The notes under the pieces: generated by a model | What the model was told of the DNA's origin: nothing | The model's input: the letters and a program-made list of their open reading frames with translations, nothing else | Databases searched by the model: none | Made by a program: the position numbers and the translations under genes | Shown: piece by piece, positions 26,351-27,763 of the stretch | How the letters are laid out: every line of letters begins with the position of its first letter | How positions within the stretch are numbered: position 1 is the first letter of the stretch | Origin: Pseudomonadota bacterium | GTDB lineage: Bacteria; Pseudomonadota; Gammaproteobacteria; Woeseiales; Woeseiaceae | Direction: 5' to 3' | DNA: 27,763 nucleotides | Assembly (NCBI GenBank): GCA_027295475.1 | Contig: JAPUKV010000007.1 | Span: forward strand, 1-27,763

Positions 26351-27144
26351 CAGTCGGCGACGCCCCGTAGCCTTCCCAGGAGATCCTCGTGCAAAGCAGG
26401 ATTGGCTGCCAGCACAGACGTCGTTTCGAGATTCGGCGCCGCACCGTTCAGGTCCGTAAATATGCCACCAGCTTCGGTCACGATGACCGACAGTGCAGCG
26501 ATATCGAGAATATTGACATCTGATTCGATAACGGCATCGATCTTGCCCGCCGCCAGCAGGTGATAATGATAGAAATCACCGTAGCCCCGGATTCGATCAA
26601 CGATCGCCACCACCTTACCCAGATTCTGCCAGCCGGCACCTGCGGCGAGCGTCTTCAGGTTGCCGGTTGATAACGATGCGCGTTCCAGCTTGTCGATGTC
26701 GCTGACCTGCAGTCTTTCGCCATTGAGCCAGGCACCTTTGCCTCGCTCGGCCCAGGCCAGCTCCTCCATCATCGTGCCACCGGACACTCCGAGGATGAGT
26801 TCGCCGGCACTCATCAGTGCGATCTGCGTGGAGAAAAAAGGATACTGGCGGACGAAAGCCTTGGTGCCATCGATCGGATCAACCAGCCAGAGATGCTCGG
26901 TATCAGATTGCGTCCGACTCGTTTCCTCGCCAAAGAAGCCATGGTCCGGGAACTCATTGAGGATGATCTCGCGAATTTTTTCCTCACATTCCACATCAGC
27001 CTCGGTGACCGGACTCTGGTCGCACTTCCTCGTTACCGTGAAGTTCCCGTGGTAATACGCGCGGCTGATTACAGCCGCCGCCTCGGCCGCATCTAACGCC
27101 GTACGGAGTTCCAGCGAAACTTTTTTTAAATCAGCTTTAATCAC
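26350..27144 (-). CDS. Inositol-monophosphatase-family phosphatase (HisN-like)
   Basis: The 264-residue, metal-dependent (Mg2+, Li+-sensitive type) phosphatase family member shows SPVTEADVECEEKIR, the metal-binding GEE in FFGEETSR, WLVDPIDGTKAFVRQYPFF (DPIDGT motif), and SDVNILDIAALSVIVTEAGG in place of the usual WDxAA motif. These features suit HisN-type histidinol-phosphate phosphatases and related IMPases; the substrate is not decidable from the sequence. The GTG start at 27144 puts the domain at the normal N-terminus. It is the first gene of a two-gene minus-strand operon with the PhzF-like gene. Its upstream region is shared divergently with the btuB riboswitch promoter. Confidence 0.9.
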   Translation of the reverse strand: MIKADLKKVSLELRTALDAAEAAAVISRAYYHGNFTVTRKCDQSPVTEADVECEEKIREIILNEFPDHGFFGEETSRTQSDTEHLWLVDPIDGTKAFVRQYPFFSTQIALMSAGELILGVSGGTMMEELAWAERGKGAWLNGERLQVSDIDKLERASLSTGNLKTLAAGAGWQNLGKVVAIVDRIRGYGDFYHYHLLAAGKIDAVIESDVNILDIAALSVIVTEAGGIFTDLNGAAPNLETTSVLAANPALHEDLLGRLRGVAD

Positions 27145-27226
27145 GACCCGTTAACCCCCGCATTTACGCGCGTAACTATGGCCGCAGCGCTCGCAATTGA
27201 CAAGCTGACCCCAAAAGATCAACTGC

Positions 27227-27255
27227 TTGACAGTCGCGGCGCGCAATCCTATTGT
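27227..27255 (+). promoter_or_regulatory. Sigma70 promoter of the cobalamin riboswitch-btuB unit
   Basis: A perfect -35 TTGACA (27227-27232), a 17-bp spacer and a -10 TATTGT (27250-27255, 4 of 6) are found. Transcription would begin near 27262, directly at the 5' edge of the riboswitch. Confidence 0.65.
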
Positions 27256-27261
27256 TGTCGT

Positions 27262-27500
27262 TCATCAGGTGAACCCGGAAAGGCATTTTTCCGCGTGAAC
27301 GGGAAGCCGGTGTTGAAGCATGCATGCTTCTCATTCCGGCGCTGCCCCCGCAACGGTGATCGAGTTAACCCGTAGCCCCCGAACGCTTGAGCGCGATCGG
27401 AGCCACTGCGAATCCTGGGACTTGAAGTCTTTTGATTCGTGGGAAGGCGCTACGGAGCGGATATCCATCCACTCGTAAGCCCGGAGACCGGCTTGGTGTA
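27262..27500 (+). promoter_or_regulatory. Cobalamin (B12) riboswitch
   Basis: The conserved core is unmistakable: GGGAAGCCGGTG at 27301-27312, CCGGCGCTGCCCCCGCAACGG at 27336-27356, GCCACTGCG at 27402-27410, GGGAAGGC at 27441-27448, and the B12 box AAGCCCGGAGACCGGC at 27477-27492. It lies upstream of btuB. Adenosylcobalamin binding would repress btuB when B12 is plentiful. No T-rich terminator follows, so control is probably at translation. Confidence 0.95.
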
Positions 27501-27594
27501 CACGCGAATGGTGCGGCGGGCGACTATTCGGGCGTCCACTCAAGTGACCGTCCCAAGACCCCAAAACCACATCCGCATTAAATAGCACTTTAAC

Positions 27595-27618
27595 GCACAC
27601 GGGTGGTGTGCACCGGGG
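27595..27618 (+). promoter_or_regulatory. Hairpin and Shine-Dalgarno region of btuB (possible expression platform)
   Basis: GCACAC (27595-27600) can pair with GTGTGC (27606-27611), and an alternative GGTG/CACC pairing overlaps it. The Shine-Dalgarno GGGG (27615-27618) follows at once, 5 nt before the ATG. A structure here could hide or free the ribosome site in response to the upstream riboswitch; this is inference. Confidence 0.4.
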
Positions 27619-27623
27619 TAGAA

Positions 27624-27763
27624 ATGAAAAATATCAGGGGCTCATTTCCGATCTTGCTGGCATTCACGCTTTCACTTGCAGCAGCCGCGCAGGAAATTCG
27701 ACCGAAAGACACGATCATTGTCACCGCGACACGGACGGAGATATCCGTCAGCGATGCAATCGT
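27624..27763 (+). CDS. btuB: TonB-dependent vitamin B12 outer-membrane receptor, N-terminal part
   Basis: Only the first 46 codons are in the window; the gene continues past the right edge. The signal peptide (MKNIRGSFPILLAFTLSLAAAAQ) is followed by KDTIIVTATRTEISVSDAIV. This contains a TonB-box/plug start like that of E. coli BtuB (DTLVVTANR). With the cobalamin riboswitch in its leader, assignment as BtuB is strong. It would import cobalamin across the outer membrane using TonB-ExbBD energy and hand it to the inner-membrane BtuCD-type importer whose parts lie elsewhere in this window. Confidence 0.88.
   Translation, partial: MKNIRGSFPILLAFTLSLAAAAQEIRPKDTIIVTATRTEISVSDAI

Noticed and set aside
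27331..27600. Minus-strand open frame opposite the riboswitch
   Set aside because: It is the complement of the conserved aptamer, with no protein features.

Overview
The window reads as chromosomal DNA of a free-living Gammaproteobacterium. The evidence is a gammaproteobacterial-type rrn leader with a boxA-like element, a fused chorismate mutase/prephenate dehydrogenase TyrA, and the gene neighbourhood DUF6776 - bactofilin - erpA ... anmK - M23 peptidase - tyrS - 16S rRNA. As I recall, Pseudomonas aeruginosa has the same neighbourhood (PA0663-PA0668 followed by an rrn operon). Species cannot be assigned from the sequence alone. No phage, IS element, tRNA or CRISPR array was seen.

Layout. (1) 1-975, minus: the 5' part of a 16S rRNA gene, its leader, two promoters, and the terminator of the preceding operon. 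(2) 1099-3478, minus: tyrS and an exported TPR-like protein. (3) 3638-8390, plus: M23 endopeptidase, anmK and ppk. (4) 8393-11559, minus: an apparent operon DUF6776 - bactofilin - erpA - ppx; ppx meets ppk tail to tail with 2 bp between the stop codons. (5) 11724-16171: rppH (-), a FecCD/BtuC-type permease (+), a GAF-GGDEF diguanylate cyclase (-), tyrA (-) and a His/Tyr/Arg-rich exported protein (-). (6) 16429-22055, plus: class III alcohol dehydrogenase, a gamma-glutamyltransferase-like enzyme, pdxH, a small CPXCG zinc-ribbon protein, and a TolB-propeller/degenerate amidohydrolase. (7) 22056-22560: a large intergenic region that appears to hold a sigma54-driven non-coding RNA with its own terminator. 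(8) 22645-25541, plus: a lipoprotein-type methyltransferase, a truncated amidase remnant, a metzincin-like protease and a BtuD/FecE-type ATPase. (9) 25559-27144, minus: a PhzF-like protein and an IMPase-family phosphatase, translationally coupled. (10) 27227-27763, plus: promoter, cobalamin riboswitch and the start of btuB.

Main discovery candidate: 22258-22560 carries a perfect-looking IHF site, a canonical -24/-12 sigma54 promoter, no ORF, three tracts of A-R-N triplets (two of them placed in predicted hairpin loops), and an intrinsic terminator. This is the architecture of the CrcZ/CrcY class of sigma54-dependent RNAs that titrate Hfq/Crc in pseudomonads. I propose a roughly 205-nt Hfq-binding decoy RNA here.

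Other themes. Polyphosphate metabolism (convergent ppk/ppx) has been placed inside the conserved anmK-erpA neighbourhood. Cobalamin uptake parts (permease, ATPase, riboswitch-controlled btuB) are dispersed over 15 kb. Two genes (ppx and the methyltransferase) have no ATG/GTG/TTG able to start the conserved protein, and each has a well-placed ATC instead.
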